A DNA stretch of 64,000 nt from Oenanthe sinensis (GCA_028671895.1 CM053800.1:17567886-17631885); one strand, 5' to 3'. Positions 1 to 13,395 are shown, counted from the stretch's first letter. The notes: generated from the sequence alone by a model not told the origin. A program made the numbers and translations.

Positions 1-2
1 AT

Positions 3-1205
3 TATGGTTTCGAGTGTTCCTACAATATTTATAATTCTCATGATACCCAGCTTGGACAACTGAATGCTTTTCAAGAAGAAGGGTATGGGTATACCCAGTA
101 TTCTAACACTTGTGATCAACAATGGATGGCTCAACCAAGTTTCTCGTACACGGGCAATGATATTCATAATTTTCAGTATCATGATCAACATCCATTCCAA
201 GACGAATATTATTAATATCAATATGAGCAGCCACCACTACAAGAATGTCAATATCCTCTACTACAAGAAGAGCTACATGTTTCTCAAACCAATGTAGTTG
301 TGCCACCACCCGATCAAACGAGTGAGGTATTGAATATGATGATCCAATTACAAAAGAGTTTTGAAGAGACTACAAAAGTGATTCAAGATTTCAGAACTCA
401 AAAATTGATGATGGAGGCTGAAGTTGAACAATCGGCAAGCTCTTCCACTACAAACCAACTTGACTTTTTATCATTACAACATATCCAATTAGAAGAGGAC
501 GAGAGTGTCATCACTCTTGATAACAATCTTGATTTTGATAATTTATCGATGCTAGCTGATAATGTAACAATTGAAGAGGAGGAGCATGCTATTGATGATA
601 CAGTTGGTGATGTTATTGTTGAAGATGTTGTGAGTGAAACAGAGGTAACGAAAGAAAGCAATACTGAGATGGTTGTTTCTTCTCAACCATGTGTGCCTAA
701 ATTACAACTCCCAACTCAATTGTTTCAAGTTGATGTGATGAAAAATATTGTCCAAGATGTTCTTTCTCAAAATTTGATTGTGAATCCATTCAAATTGGCT
801 CTTACGTCTCAAGCTCAAGAAGATGGAGAAGATGAGAGTATTTCTTTCATCAATTATGTGATAAGTCAAGATGTTCTAATGGCTCCTGAGAAAGTGAGGA
901 GTGCCGATAAACCACCACCTGAGCCTCCACCTCATGTGAATGTCAAGGGAGTTCCACCTTTTCTAGGCTGTGAAATGTATAGTTGTTTTATCACAAAATT
1001 TTCTAGAACTGCACAAGCACTTGCTCAATTGTTGATTATTGACGGAATATTTAAATTTTTTAATGCTTGTTTGGAAATATTTTGCAGGGTAAAAACAATT
1101 ATGGATGCTCTTGAAATTATTCTTGGTGATGAAATTATGACCGAGGAAGTGGATACTTCACTTTCTATCCTTTATCAGAGGAAATTTTGTAAGAAGTCAA
1201 GCTAA
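3..1205 (+). pseudogene. Element A left copy: gag-derived ORF, 5' end outside window, one nonsense codon
   Basis: This is the downstream part of the ORF that is intact at 17192-18535. The visible frame starts inside the zinc knuckle (the first residues read YGFEC). A TAA at 213-215 replaces a CAA in the right copy, so the reading frame is open only from there to the shared stop at 1203-1205. About ten further base differences from the right copy are scattered along it. The C-terminal 50 or so residues resemble the RT connection region of Ty3/gypsy pol, as in the right copy. It is not expected to make full-length protein. Confidence 0.75.
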
Positions 1206-3447
1206 TGACTCTAAAGTAGCGCTGCTTGGGAGGCAACCCAAGACTATTTTATTAGTTAGATTTTATTTTTGTTTTCGTATTCCCACAAAGTGCATTGATG
1301 AATTTTGTGTGAAGTGTTTCAGGGAATAATGAGTTTTAACAAGCTGATGGAAATGGTGCAAAATTGAAAAATTCGCAGCAATTTTTCTTTTTGAGTTAGT
1401 TATCTTGTTTTTTCGTTTCCCGGAGTTCCAACGGTCGGATCGTCCTGAATTTTGGACAGTATCTTTATTACTCCGGTATCTAAATTCTGAACGGTGAAGA
1501 TCGGATTTGGAGGTTCATAAAGTTAATTTATGATGTCCGGACAGAAATATTTGGCACCATTGGGGACGAAATATCTCCCCATGGGGACGGTTGAACTGCC
1601 CATGGTGCATCGACTTGGAGCCGACACACTTCACTTATTTTTCAAGCAAAACTTCATGCTTATATATTTGGGGAGTATTTCTAACCTTTCTTTTTATATT
1701 TGTTTTCTTTATTTTTGTATTTTATTTTTAGGACTTTTTTTTACATAATTATTCATTGAGGACAATGAACCGCTTAAGTGTGGGAAGGTGTTCTTAATGT
1801 CAAAAAAAAAAATTAGAAAATTTAAAAAGCTTTTGTATATTGCCTCGTCTCAAAGTGTGTTAACGAGAATAAGTACACATACTTGTAGATTTATTTTGCA
1901 TGATTAGTTTATATGTCATCTCTTAAATTCATTTGATATATGATGATCCTTGTATGTGCTTGCGAAAATTATTAAACTTGGAATACATCTTTGTTAATTT
2001 TAATAAGTACTGAAGCATGCTTTCACCTTGTGAGATCTTGAGCCTAATTTATGATTGATACATTTTTATATCAATCAAATTTTTTTTCTTGTGTGATGTT
2101 CATCATATAGCATGTTGCTATAGAACTTGTTTTAAACCTTATTAAAATTACATGATATTTGTATGCATGAAAATGATAAAGGCACTAGGATTAACCACGT
2201 TTATCCAAACAGTACCCATGAGTTATATCCTTAGTTAGCCCCTTTGAGCTTATATCCGTTTTATTCAAATATCACCACTCTAAAATTCTTGAGCCTGCTT
2301 ATTTTTCTTGTCTTGATTTACTAGTAGAGCATTTTGATTTGTTTGAGGGTTGGTGAATATCTAGTGTGGGGATTTCTTTGTTAAAGTGTGATTATTTGGT
2401 GGGAGTTGATATGGAAAAAAAATCTTCTCAAAACAGAAAAAGAAAAGAAAAGTCAAAAAAAAATAGTGCTCCTTTGAGATCAATGGGTGGCAAGTGCAAT
2501 GTCATATGAAAGGGACGACCCATGTACATGTGCTGGTATTAAGTGCAATTGTACTAGAAATTAAGAACAAGATTATCTCCTATTTTTTATTTCTTGGTGA
2601 CTTTTCACTGCCCTTGATTACTGGAGAAACACTTGATATTGAAAAATAAATGAGAAGAAGATGATTCGAAGAGAGTTTTTGTTCATTGTTGTTATAATAT
2701 GGAAGTGGGAAAGTACAATTGTGCTTTGGGGTTTAATGCTTGTGAAAGCCTGATCACCTTTTACATGATCTAATTTTCATGTTGAGTGCTTTAATTAAGA
2801 ATGAACATTATGCTCTATTAGTTTGTCAAGCTAGCCACTTGTTAACTTTCTTCTTGATTCCCTACCCCGTACCTTAGCCTTGTTACAACCTTTAACAAAG
2901 ACCTTTTGATTTGTGCATACATATATACAAAGTAGTGGAGATTTGGTGGACAATCAAGCCTATGGTAGCACATAACTATATTGATTGAACTTGAGTGATA
3001 CACTTACATCTAAACACTTGTGTGATCTGAGAGATATGTGAGCTTTCTATCCATAGCATGTTACTTATTAAATGTGACATTGATGTTTATTTCATGTTAT
3101 TTTTGTCTATTTAGACTATGTGTGCATACTTGGATAGTTGTGTACAAATGGATGCTCTAAGTGGAAAGACTTATTTTTCTAAATTGTATAATTGGGTTTA
3201 CATCTGTGGTGTATTATGATATGTTGCATACTTGAGACTTGGCAGAAAAAATGGACTTTGTGGGTAGATTCACTATAAACCCTCACGAGACAAAACTCGT
3301 CCTACTAGGGCTGCCTAGGGGTTTAACGGCTTGTTGCATATGCTCAATGCAATCGTGCCATCTACGAAAGTGGTGTTAGTTAGTTAGAATTTAGTTTTTA
3401 GCTCTTTTATTTGCTGAGGACGTGCAAATACTCAGTGTAGGGATGTT
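1206..3447 (+). other. Non-coding 3' internal region of element A (left copy)
   Basis: No convincing ORF. It contains the hairpin at 1225-1242, a pyrimidine-rich stretch near 1680-1740, the block around 1756-1790 reading GAGGACAATG then CTTAAGTGTGGG (a conserved marker of the 3' internal part of Athila-like elements), purine-rich runs near 2418-2465, and a weak polypurine tract (TGTAGGGATG) just before the LTR at 3448. From 2401 on this part is missing in the right copy. Confidence 0.6.
1225..1242 (+). other. Conserved hairpin after the element A ORF (left copy)
   Basis: CTTGGGAGGCAACCCAAG is a perfect 6-bp stem (CTTGGG/CCCAAG) with a 6-base loop, 20 bases after the stop codon. The same block recurs at 18555-18572. 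From memory, a very similar sequence is widespread downstream of coding regions in Athila/Tat-group gypsy elements. Its function is not known to me. Confidence 0.7.
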
Positions 3448-3727
3448 TGATAGAATATATTTTTATATATATTCTATCTTATTTTTATTCTCATATTTAT
3501 TGTATTTTGCATTAATTGTATATTTATTTAATAGATTTTAATGTTTTATTGCAGAAAAGAAGAAATTCCTAAACTTGGAAGAATTTGGACTTAAAGAACT
3601 ATTTTGGAGATAAAATAGAAGAAAATTCGTATTTATTGGGTTGCACGCGCTGCTTACACTGTTTGGGCCATATCTTGAGTTCTAGAAGTCAGAATTGAAC
3701 GATCTTGTTATTCCTTAGAACAATGTC

Positions 3728-3764
3728 AATATTTGTAGAAGGGGGGGGGTTGAATACAAATATT
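3728..3764 (-). other. U5-end hairpin of LTR B
   Basis: The arms AATATTTGTA (3728-3737) and TACAAATATT (3755-3764) are perfectly complementary over 10 bp and enclose a loop GAA-G9-TTGAA. In the element's sense the loop is C-rich (TTCAA-C9-TTC). The right LTR has the same arms at 15108-15117 and 15137-15146 with G11. Equivalent hairpins with different but still pairing stems occur in E, F and G. Confidence 0.8.
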
Positions 3765-4254
3765 AAAACTTTTTGTGTGTTCTAATATTTGTTCTTGATG
3801 TTTGATAGAATAAGAGAATAAGTTCGAATAAATTAATGCTGAAAAATAAAACTGAACAAAGAGATTTAAAATTATTGATGGATTGGTTTTTCCATCAATG
3901 TATATTTTTGCTCAATGCTCCTAGGTTAAAAGAAACCTAGCTGCGTTTACAAGATTAGAAAACAAATCAACTGTTCTTACACATGTGCTCTCAAGCTTGA
4001 ACAGTTGATTAAGAAATATGTCTAACTTGTATATTTTCTAATAATGCTACTACACTTGTTTATATACCACAAGTGTTCTTTTACAATTCCTATTCTAGGA
4101 TTGTTTCTACCTGCCTTCCTTTTACCTTTTTCTATTTTACAAAAAGGTTTGAAAGACAGCTTCTGATTGAGTCTTCACAGTTACTCTAGACTGTCTTCCA
4201 TAGGTGTGCTTTTGTTCTCTGGATCTTCAACAGATATTCTTTCTGTGTTGTCAC

Positions 4255-4755
4255 ACTCAATTGATAATTTGCTGTCAGGCATATCAATTGATCCATTCTT
4301 TAATCCATCAACTGATGTACTTCTTCGATTGATCTTTATATCCATCGATTGATAAAAGATGTCTTATCGATTGATAGATGTTATCAATCGATATATCAGT
4401 CGATGGGTCTTCACATCAGTTGATGGTCTTCAATCCTTGGCTTGGATTCTTCGATTGATCCTCCATCCATCGATGCTTCAATATCAATTGATCATCCTTC
4501 ACTTGTGCAATTTCCTGTCTTCACATAATTACAATTTAACAGTTTAATTTACACATCAATTGATGATCCATATCAATCGACTCTAACATCAATTGATGAA
4601 CAAAATATCAATTGATTTACACCTTATCGATTGAAATAGACTAAGTACACCTATGCTACAATCCAAATTATCAGTTGATTCATATAAACACTTCAACTGA
4701 TAAATGGTTTCCTGATCAATTGATATTTATAACTTTCATATCAATTGATCAGTTA
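4255..4755. repeat. Array of ATCAATTGAT-type motifs in LTR B
   Basis: I count about 21 matches to ATCRAYTGAT-like sequences in 500 bp (for example near 4281, 4346, 4368, 4384, 4416, 4483, 4557, 4592, 4607, 4672, 4743). Spacing is irregular, so this is a dispersed motif cluster and not a tandem repeat. The same cluster is in the right LTR (about 15637-16135). Confidence 0.8.
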
Positions 4756-4821
4756 CAACAAATAAAATTTCTATGATTCTAAGATTAATGTTATCATCAA
4801 ATCACATGTAGATTCCTAACA

Positions 4822-4836
4822 ATCTCCCCCTATTTG
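4822..4836 (-). other. Polypurine tract of element B
   Basis: In sense CAAATAGGGGGAGAT, immediately upstream of the 3' LTR. It is the expected primer for plus-strand DNA synthesis. G has the same tract and E and F have close variants. Confidence 0.85.
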
Positions 4837-4999
4837 TGTCTGTGTTATTAACAGCCATAAATCTACTTGATGATAACAAAAACCCTTAAAAAAAATTACA
4901 TTTAGATAGAATCAAGAAACTTAATTGGCACATTAATTTTGGAAGTACCAGATTGATATATAACTCCTGCAAGCAGCTTCAATATCTTCATAATTTAAT

Positions 5000-7900
5000 T
5001 TAGTTCCTCTTCCTCCTTTTCTCAGCATTTTCCTTTAGTTGCCTCATGAAAGAACTTCTCAATATTGCTTCATCCCTGTCAGTTTCTCCAAGTTGCCTCA
5101 TAAGGTAGTGTATTTCTTCATCTGTGATTTTGTCCAGATATTTGCAGATATCAAAGAACTTTGTGTTGCCCTTTATATCTGTAAAAATCATAGCATACTT
5201 TGGCTCCAACACCACCTTTTTGACCTATGACTTCCATAGCTTTAGAGGTGAATCAGGTTCAGCTTCTGCCTTGGATCTTCTTAACCTTGAAATTTGTTGT
5301 TGTATCTCCTGAGCAATTGTTGTGTTGAGTTTGTACTTTCTGTTGAGTAGAGGAAGAATAGTCTTTAAAACATTGTAGCTTTGCTTCATTATCACCTTCA
5401 ATGAATAGATTGTTTTCACTCCATTTTCATACTCCAACCTCATTGATTCTTCATGGTTAGAGGTTGCAGGGTGAGTCCTTACTCCAATTAATCCTTTTTC
5501 ATTGATTACTGGTATTCCCTTCAAATCATAACCTTCAATTGTGACCTCCTCCTTGATTTCTTCTTGTTGACCCTGGAGGTTTTCCTGAACCACTATTTCT
5601 TGAGTAGAACTTGACCTTTTCTTGGCCATAGAAACTTTTCTCCTTTTTCTCAAAGGTTGCTCTGTCTGTAGCTCTTCTTCCAAATGCCATTGCATTTCCA
5701 TCTGTCTAGCAATCTCTTCATTCTCCCTTTCTCTCCTTGAGGCATCTGAGATTCCTGTAGTGATGGCTCCTTGAAGTAGCTTTTGACTTACTGGTTCAGT
5801 CTCTTTCTTCTTCTCTTCTTCAATCACTATTGCTTTCCCTTTCTTCTTTTCTTTAAGAGCTTCAATATCCAATTGAAGAAAAGCTTCTGTATTTGAGTTT
5901 CTTTCCTTGGCAGCCTTTTGTGCATCTTCATTTAATTTTCTTGTTTGAGCAATGAACTCATCCAAGTCTCCTTTTTCTACTGCCTCTGTTACTAACTCAG
6001 TGCTTCTCCTTAGATCTTCAATTCTTTTCTTTTCTCTCTCAATCATTGTTTGAGTTTCTTTCTCCCTAGAAATTCTCCTAGCTTCAAGATCATCATCAAA
6101 CTTCTTGTAATCTTTCTTTTTCTGTTCTAAATTATCTTTTGGAGAATTAGATGACTTAGATTTCTTTGAAGATTGATTGTCCATGTTACTTCTGCTTTTA
6201 TCTCTTCTCGGTGCAGAACCACCAATGCCACTTGACTTAACCATACCAGAACCACCTATTCCACCACTTCCACTGCCTTTGCCATCACCACCATCATCAT
6301 CCTTCTTCTTTGTATTCTCTCCCTTTTTGTTATCATCAATTGGAGGGGGTGGTGGAAGTCTGTCAAGAAACTTTTGAAGAATGGAAGCATGAAGACTTTG
6401 ACCTCTGATAATATCATCCATCTTCTTTTCTAGAGAACATACTCTTGTTTCCAAAGATGTAAAATTTTTGGATTCTTTGAAAAGCTTGTCTTTGATGCTA
6501 TTCATGGTGTTGAATGGTAGCTTCTCATCCAATCTCCTGTCCATTGCATCCTTGTTAGATGAGATAGAGTCTTTAATCCTCTCCAGTTCCCTCCTTACTC
6601 CTGTTACTGTCATCTTTTAAATTTTCATTGATTCTCTCATATAGTGAGCAATTCTCCTTTGAGTAGGATCTTCAATTTCTCCTTCCACCATTGCTCTTCT
6701 ATATTGAGAGAGAATTTCAGTCTCAGAAGCTTCTAAGGAACCATCAATAGTGCTCATCCATGGCTCTTCATCAGAATCACTCTCCAACTCTTCAGGTGCC
6801 ATATAACAAGTGTCTGTTGTATTGGCGATGCTTTCCTTCAGATTCCTGGTCCTTTGATCTGTATGATCAATGCCCAAGAGTTGTTCTGCATTCCTGTTAC
6901 TTGAAGTAGCCAACCCTTGATATTGTGGATCAGGATGAATGAAATTCTTTGGATCCAATTCACCAGCATCTATTTCCTCTTCAAAGTCCTTAGCAATTCC
7001 ACTCCCACTAGCTTCAGCATTATTTGCTCCCCCTATCTCCTTTACTCCTTCTTCTGCCATCATTTCAATTTCCAATTCCTGTGCAAAAAGTAGACTGTTT
7101 TTATCACTTTCACTCATCTCTCTATTTTGCATCAGGATCTCATCCTGGAATCTCACCTCTCCCTCACTCATTTCTTTTGCACCTACTAAGGTGGGGCCCT
7201 CAAGTGTTTCACTCTCATTCCTGGAAGAAATAGGAATGTTTTTACTCACTTCCTCTCTTTTTGCCAGGTTACAATCCTGCCTCTCCCTCAACTCACTCAA
7301 TCCTAAGAGTGTTTGTGCAACATCAATTGATTGAGCATCAATTGATGTATTGACATTATCAGTTGAAGTGGTGTTTGGGATATCCATCGATTGATGCATA
7401 CCCATCGATTGATCTTGAGTATCGATCGATGGCTTATCAGTCGATGGCTGAATATCAATTGATGAAGGAACATCAATTGATGGAGAAGAAACAGTTGAGA
7501 TAATTTGTGAAGTTATGTTTGAGATGATATTGGAAATAGAATCCTGAAAATTCTGAGAAGAAGATTCAGGGGAGAGTGTTGGCTTCTCCTTGAAAAACAA
7601 AGAAGGAGAATCTGAAAATGTTCGATAGTCTATCAAAACATTTTCTGAAGAAGTTTGAGATGGGGATAGAAGAATAGAAGAGATAGGAATTGAAAGAGAA
7701 TGGGGCTGCATCTCATCATTTATATGAGATGCATCATGCAGACTTTGTGAAGGCTCCTCCACAGTTTCCTGTGGTTTTGCAGTGTGTGATTCCCCAAGTG
7801 CAAAGGTGACTTTCTTTTCTCTTCTTTTGTATGGTGTTAGTGTTTTGGCTTTTGTGTCCCCAATTTGATTCTGTGCCCCTGGTTGTGGGCTATTTTCAAT

Positions 7901-9055
7901 ATTGTCATCCTTTTGAGAGAATGACAATAGGGATGTGGTATTTTCCATGTTAACATCCACAGTCTTTTGGGAGACTATGGAGTGGCTAGGTTGAGGTTGC
8001 ACACCCTCACTCTCCTTATCCTTCTGGGTTCTTAGATATTCCCCAGTTCCCTCACCACCTACATCCTCCTCTAATCTATCTACCACACTAGTTGATTTTC
8101 TTTTCTTGGTTTTTACAACAGCAGGTTTTTGAGAACCTGTTGAGGTTGGTTTCTTAGATTTGGATTTAGAGATTGGTTGTGTGGCCTGGGTAGGAGGGTT
8201 GGGGTCATTACTACCACCCTCCATAGTCACAGAAGGCAAAGAAGAATTAGGTTTAGAAGAGTTTAAAGTAGAGATAAATACCTGAACAAAAGGGGGATAG
8301 ATCAATTCCACATTGCTGTGAAGATTGATCCTAAACATGTCTTTAAAGACCCTTTTGTTTTGAGTCCAGCAATCCAAAATTTCTGTATTCCTGTCAATCT
8401 CAATATCCTTGACAAAGTGGTTAATAATAATCATAATAAATCTTGCATAGTAAATATGATTAGATCTATTTATTTTATTCCCCAATTTGGCAGATATTTC
8501 ATTGAGTAACAGGCTTCCTAAATTATGATATCTATCATATAAAATGCTATACCCTACTTGTTGCATACTAGTTGTTATTGCATCAAAATTACTAACCGTA
8601 CCAGAAAAACACTTTATTAAAGCATCAAAGAAATATGACCATTCTTTTCTTAGATTCTTTCTGACAATACTACCTAGACTAGCATCAGGAGCAGTATAGT
8701 TGATTTCCCTAAGCATGTTTCTAATATCTGTGTCAGTGGGTGCATTTTCGGTATTATTTGCAGGAATATTTAAACACTCACCCAAGACCACAGTGGTTAG
8801 AATATACCTTTGTCATTTGCATTCAAAGGAGATTGTAGAAAAATCATCTGCTACTTCTGCTGTTGTCCAGAATTCTTCAACTAGATTGCACACTACTTTT
8901 GGTGCTTCTGAGAGGGCCTTTGCAATTTTCGAACTCCTTAGAAATTCCATTAGGGGATGAAATTCTGTTGGGGCTTCCTCCACCATAGTGCAAGCAACGG
9001 AGTTGTTGAGCTCATAGTAGAATCCAGATTGTGAGACTTTCTTTGAAGATGCCAT
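5000..9055 (-). pseudogene. Element B third reading frame (extra ORF downstream of pol), three in-frame stops
   Basis: One frame of 1,352 codons from ATG at 9055 to the stop at 5000, interrupted by TGA at 8813-8815, TAA at 6617-6619 and TAG at 5225-5227 without any frameshift. It lies between pol and the 3' LTR, where Sireviruses carry an envelope-like or extra ORF. The N-terminal ~250 residues match the starts of the F and G third frames (motifs KEWSYFFDAL, LLLNEI, YYARFIMIIINH). A Ser/Thr-rich linker with SID/STD repeats follows (about 7320-7490, encoded by the B motif). Next come a coiled-coil-like segment (from MTVTGVRRELERIKDS), Gly/Ser- and Lys/Glu-rich stretches, and a basic tail ending KRRKRN. 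I see no clear signal peptide or membrane span, so 'envelope' is not supported. Function unknown. Confidence 0.7.
7318..7492 (-). repeat. B motif cluster inside the third-frame coding region
   Basis: About nine ATCAATTGAT/ATCGATTGAT-type motifs occur in 175 bp of coding sequence. They are read in the frame TCA-ATT-GAT, giving SID, STD and SMD tripeptides and avoiding the TGA of another frame. The DNA motif is the same as in the LTR. Confidence 0.75.
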
Positions 9056-9738
9056 TATCGTGTTTGAAGATTTATAATTGAATTAACTGGCAAACTTGTT
9101 AGAAATTATAATAGAAATAATAAATAGACAGTAGTAGATTAGGGTTCTTAGCAAGAGATAGATACAGAGTAAGTTCGAAGATTGAGAAAGAGAAAGAGAT
9201 AGAAAAATCGATAGTAAAAATGCAAGTAAGAGTTAAAAGAAGTTTTAATCTCACTATTTATATTTACTGATTTCCCAACCAATTTCTTACTCAAAATAGA
9301 ACTAAATCGACCGTTGGAACAGTATTGATAATTAAAAGTTACCAATTTTGGCAATCGATTGTTATACATACAGGAATGTACGTTTTAATCAATTGATAAA
9401 ATAAGTAATCAACGGCTAGATTTTTGTACAGGTCGATTGATGACATGGACCCCTTTAAATTCTAGGTCATCGATTGATAAAATTGCTTATCCATCGACAG
9501 GTACAATTATCCATCGATAGACAAATATATCATCGATTGATATATCTATCTGTCGATAGTTACCCCTATCTATCGATAAACAAATATATCATCAATTGAT
9601 ATATTTATCTGTCGACAGCTCCATTAATATCCATTGATATGTAAAATATTTATCAGTTGATTATTGAAGAATCAATAATTTAACATAGTCAATGGCTACA
9701 TGTAATATAAATACATAACTTGTCAGACATTTAAAGGA
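9056..9738 (-). other. Element B spacer between pol and third frame, motif-rich
   Basis: 683 bp without coding capacity. Between about 9350 and 9665 it holds some 13 motifs of the LTR type (CATCGATTGAT, ATCAATTGAT, TGTCGATAG, TGTCGACAG). It probably includes the leader for the third-frame mRNA. No splice site or promoter can be assigned by eye. Confidence 0.7.
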
Positions 9739-11514
9739 TTAGATATAATTAAGTATACCTAAATCACAGACCAATCTATTGAAGGTAGATTCATCTAATG
9801 GTTTGGTAAAAATGTCTGCAAGTTGTCTTTCACTAGGGACAAAATATAATTCAACTGTACCATTCATTACATGTTCCCTAATGAAGTGATACCTTATGTC
9901 AATGTGCTTGGTTCTGGAATGTTGTACATGATTTTCTGTTATAGCAATGGCACTTGTATTATCACAGAAAATAGGAATCTTGTTCAAGCTGAACCCATAG
10001 TCAAGTAGTTGATTCCTCATCCATAATATTTGTGCACAGCAACTTCCAGCTGCAATGTATTCAGCCTCTGCAGTAGATGTAGACACTGAATTCTGCTTCT
10101 TGCTAAACCATGAAACAAGCTTATTTCCTAGAAATTGACAGGAACCTGTTGTGCTTTTTCTGTCAATTCTGCAACCTGCATAATCTGCATCTGAATAACC
10201 AATTAGATCAAATCCAGAATCTCTAGGATACCAAATTCCAAGATTTGGAGTTCCTTTGAGATATCTGAATATTCTTTTTATTGCAATCAAATGAGATTCT
10301 CTAGGATCAGCTTGAAACCTAGCACAAAGACAGGTAGCAAACATTATGTCTGGTCTACTTGCAGTTAAATAAAGTAATGAGCCAACCATACCTCTATAAC
10401 TTGAAATGTCCACTTCTGCTTCCTTAGTGTTTAATTCAAGTTTAGTTGCAGTGGCCATGGGAGTTTTAGCAGAAGAACATTCACTTAAATCAAATCTCTT
10501 TAATAAATCAGAAATATATTTGGTTTGATTTATGAAAATACCATTTTTAACTTGTTTGATTTGCAAGCCAAGAAAGTAGGTTAGTTCTCCCATCATGCTC
10601 ATTTCATATTTACTCTGCATCAACTTAGCAAACTTTTTACAAAGTTTTTCATTAGTTGAGCCAAAAATAATGTCATCTACATAGATTTGAACAAGAATCA
10701 TAGAGCCATTTACATTTCTATGAAAGAGAGTTTTATCAATAGTACCTCTTGTGAAGTGATTCTCAATCAAGAATTTAGACAATGTGTCATACCAGGCTCT
10801 AGGTGCTTGCTTCAATCCATAAAGTGCCTTGAGAAGATAGTATACAAATCCAGGATGAATAGGATCAATAAAACCAGGAGGTTGTTCTACATAAACTTCT
10901 TCTTCTAGTTCTCCATTGAGAAAAGCACTTTTCACATCCATCTGATACACCTTGAAATTTGCATAAGCAGCATATGCTAGAAAGATTCTGATTGCTTCCA
11001 ATCTTGCAACTGGTGCAAAAGTTTCATCAAAATCTATGCCTTCTTCTTGTGAATAGCCCTTTGCCACTAATCTTGCTTTATTTCTTGTCACTGTACCAGA
11101 TTCATCCATTTTGTTTCTGAACACCCATTTTGTACCAATGATAGACTTGTTCTTTGGTTTGGGCACCAGCTTCCATACCTTGTTTCTTTCAAATTGATTC
11201 AACTCTTCTTGCATAGCAATTATCCAATCAGGATCATTCAAGGCTTCTTCAATCCTTTTTGGTTCTTCTTGAGACAGGAAGCTACTATACAAGCATTCAT
11301 TTTGAGTTGCACTTTTAGTTTTGACACCATCATTTGCATCTCCAATTATTAATTCAAAGGGATGGCTGTTTGTCCATTTCCTTTGTGATGGTAAATTTGT
11401 CCTTGAAGATGATGCTTCATGATCATTGGAAGTGTTATGATCATTGTGATGTGATTGACTATTTGAGAACCCTCCCCCTGAGATGGACACTCTACTTGAA
11501 GATTGTTGAGCAGA

Positions 11515-11620
11515 GTTGATATCCATCGAATGATTATCAATTGATGTATTATCAGTTGATTGATGATTGTCAACTGATAAGTTATCTGTTGATGCATTGA
11601 CATCAATTGATGGGAGGATT
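11515..11620 (-). repeat. B motif cluster in the integrase-RT linker
   Basis: Six or so ATCAATTGAT/ATCAGTTGAT-type motifs encode the peptide stretch with STD, SID and SMD repeats between integrase and reverse transcriptase. The linkers of F and G at the same place lack them. Confidence 0.7.
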
Positions 11621-13267
11621 CTAGGTACTTGAACTCTTGTGATTTCCACATCATCATCACTATCTTCAATATTACTTGTGGATTCATTTTCAAAATGCAA
11701 TAGATCATGAAATCCTTCATCAAACAACCCTTGAATTTTCTTGTCATCAAAAACTACATGCATAGATTCCATAACAATGTGTAATCTAAGATTGTAGACT
11801 CTGTATGCTTTGGTTGTTATTCCATATCCAACAAATATAGCTTCATCAGCTTTGGCTTCAAATTTTCTTAGATTTTCACCTTGATTTCTCAGTACAAAGC
11901 ATTTGCAGCCAAAGACATGAAAAAAGTTAACTGTTGGCTTCTTGTCTTTCTTTATCAATTGATATGGAGTTTTGCCTTGAGGTTTATTGATCATGGAAAT
12001 ATTTTGAATGTAACAAGCAGTATTAATTGCTTCTGCCCAGAAGTATGTAGGAAGTTTTGCTTCTTCTAACATAGTTCTAGCAGCTTCAATCAAGGTCCTA
12101 TTTTTTCTTTCAACTACTCCATTTTGCTGTGGAGTTCTTGGAGCAGAGAAATGATGAGTGATACCTTTTTCTTCACAGAATTCTCTCATGGTTGAATTCT
12201 TGAATTCAGTACCATTGTCACTTCTAAATTTCTTGACCTTCCATTCAGTGCCATTGTCAACATTCTTCACATGATTGATAATTAATTTGCTTGCTTCATC
12301 CTTAGAATGTAAGAAATATACCCATGAAAATCTTGTGAAGTCATCCACAATTACTAGGGCATATTTCTTTTTGGCAATTGACATGATGTTGACTGGACCA
12401 AATAAATCCATGTGCAATAATTCCAGAGGCTTATCAATTGATGATTCAGACTTTGACTTGAATGATGCTTTTCTTTGTTTTCCCTTTTGACATGCATCAC
12501 ATAGTCCATCCTTGGTGAATTCCATCTGTGGAATGCCTCTAACCAGATTCTTTCTAACCAATAAATTCATGGCTTTGAAATTCAAATGGGCTAGTTTCTT
12601 GTGCCAAGTCCAACTTTCTTCTGTATTGGCTTTGCTAAGTAGACATGTCATTGAATTTGCCTTTACAGAGTGAAAATCAGCCACATAGACATTCCCTTTT
12701 CTTTCTCCAGTTAAGAGAATTTCACCAGATTCTTTGTTGGCTATGATGCATGATTCAGTTGTAAACCACACACCATTACCATTATCACACAGTTGACTAA
12801 TACTGAGCAAATTGTGCTTCAATCCATCAACTAGTGCTACAGTTTCAATGATAACATTTTCTTTTGCAATTGAGCCATATCCCAGAGTAAAACCTTTGCT
12901 GTTATATCCAAAAGTAACTCCTGGGCCAGCTTGTATATTTAAATCATTTGCAGATATAGAATTCTTTTCACTTTTGCATTGCATAGACAAATGATTTACA
13001 CTACCACATTTAGCACATACCTTTCTAGGTGCATACATATCAGGAGTGTAATTATTGTGCTTATTTATGCCTACTTTACCATTCCTATTCTTTTTCTTTT
13101 TCTCAGACTTAGATAGAGAAATTTCCACAGGTGCTATCTTTTCTAATTTTTCTTTTAATTGTTTATTGGATAAGCTACCTATGTTGATCTTCTCAGTCTC
13201 AGTCTCAACTTGATTCTTGGTTTCCTTAACAAACTTAATATGAGTGCTAAATTTGTTCTTTTTATTA

Positions 13268-13395
13268 GCCATTGATGATTTACTTGTCGATGGATGCTTA
13301 TCGATTGATTCAGCATCAATCGATTGATAATCCTTATCAGTTGATGAAGGATTAGCAGTCGATTGATCTTTATCCATTGAAGTATCAGCCAATGA
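13268..13395 (-). repeat. B motif cluster in the gag C-terminal linker
   Basis: About seven motifs of the ATCRATTGAT type fall in coding sequence between the coiled-coil part of gag and the second zinc knuckle, again read as SID/STD/SMD. Confidence 0.7.

Larger units (their letters stand above)
3706..4821 (-). repeat. Element B 3' LTR
   Basis: 1,116 bp, matching 15086-16203 almost base for base. In sense it starts TGTTAGGAATC at 4821 and ends GGAATAACA at 3706. A likely TATA box (TATATAAAC in sense) lies near 4067-4075. About twenty copies of a roughly 10-bp inverted-symmetric motif (ATCAATTGAT and variants) fill 4255-4755, the U3 side. A G9 run within a perfect hairpin lies near the U5 end. 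Confidence 0.93.

Noticed and set aside
1530..1748. 72-aa ORF ending in a hydrophobic stretch
   Set aside because: The right copy of element A does not keep it: a stop interrupts it (TATATAGTTGG near 18994). It lies in non-coding internal DNA.
4167..4547. Small ORFs of 61-62 aa, repeated at 15549-15929
   Set aside because: They lie in the LTRs of B, antisense to the element, and are repeated only because the LTRs are. They are driven by the motif array.
5225..9055. Third frame as a captured host gene or true envelope gene
   Set aside because: No host family recognised, and no signal peptide, transmembrane span or fusion-peptide-like stretch is visible. The position and the presence in three families make it an element gene.
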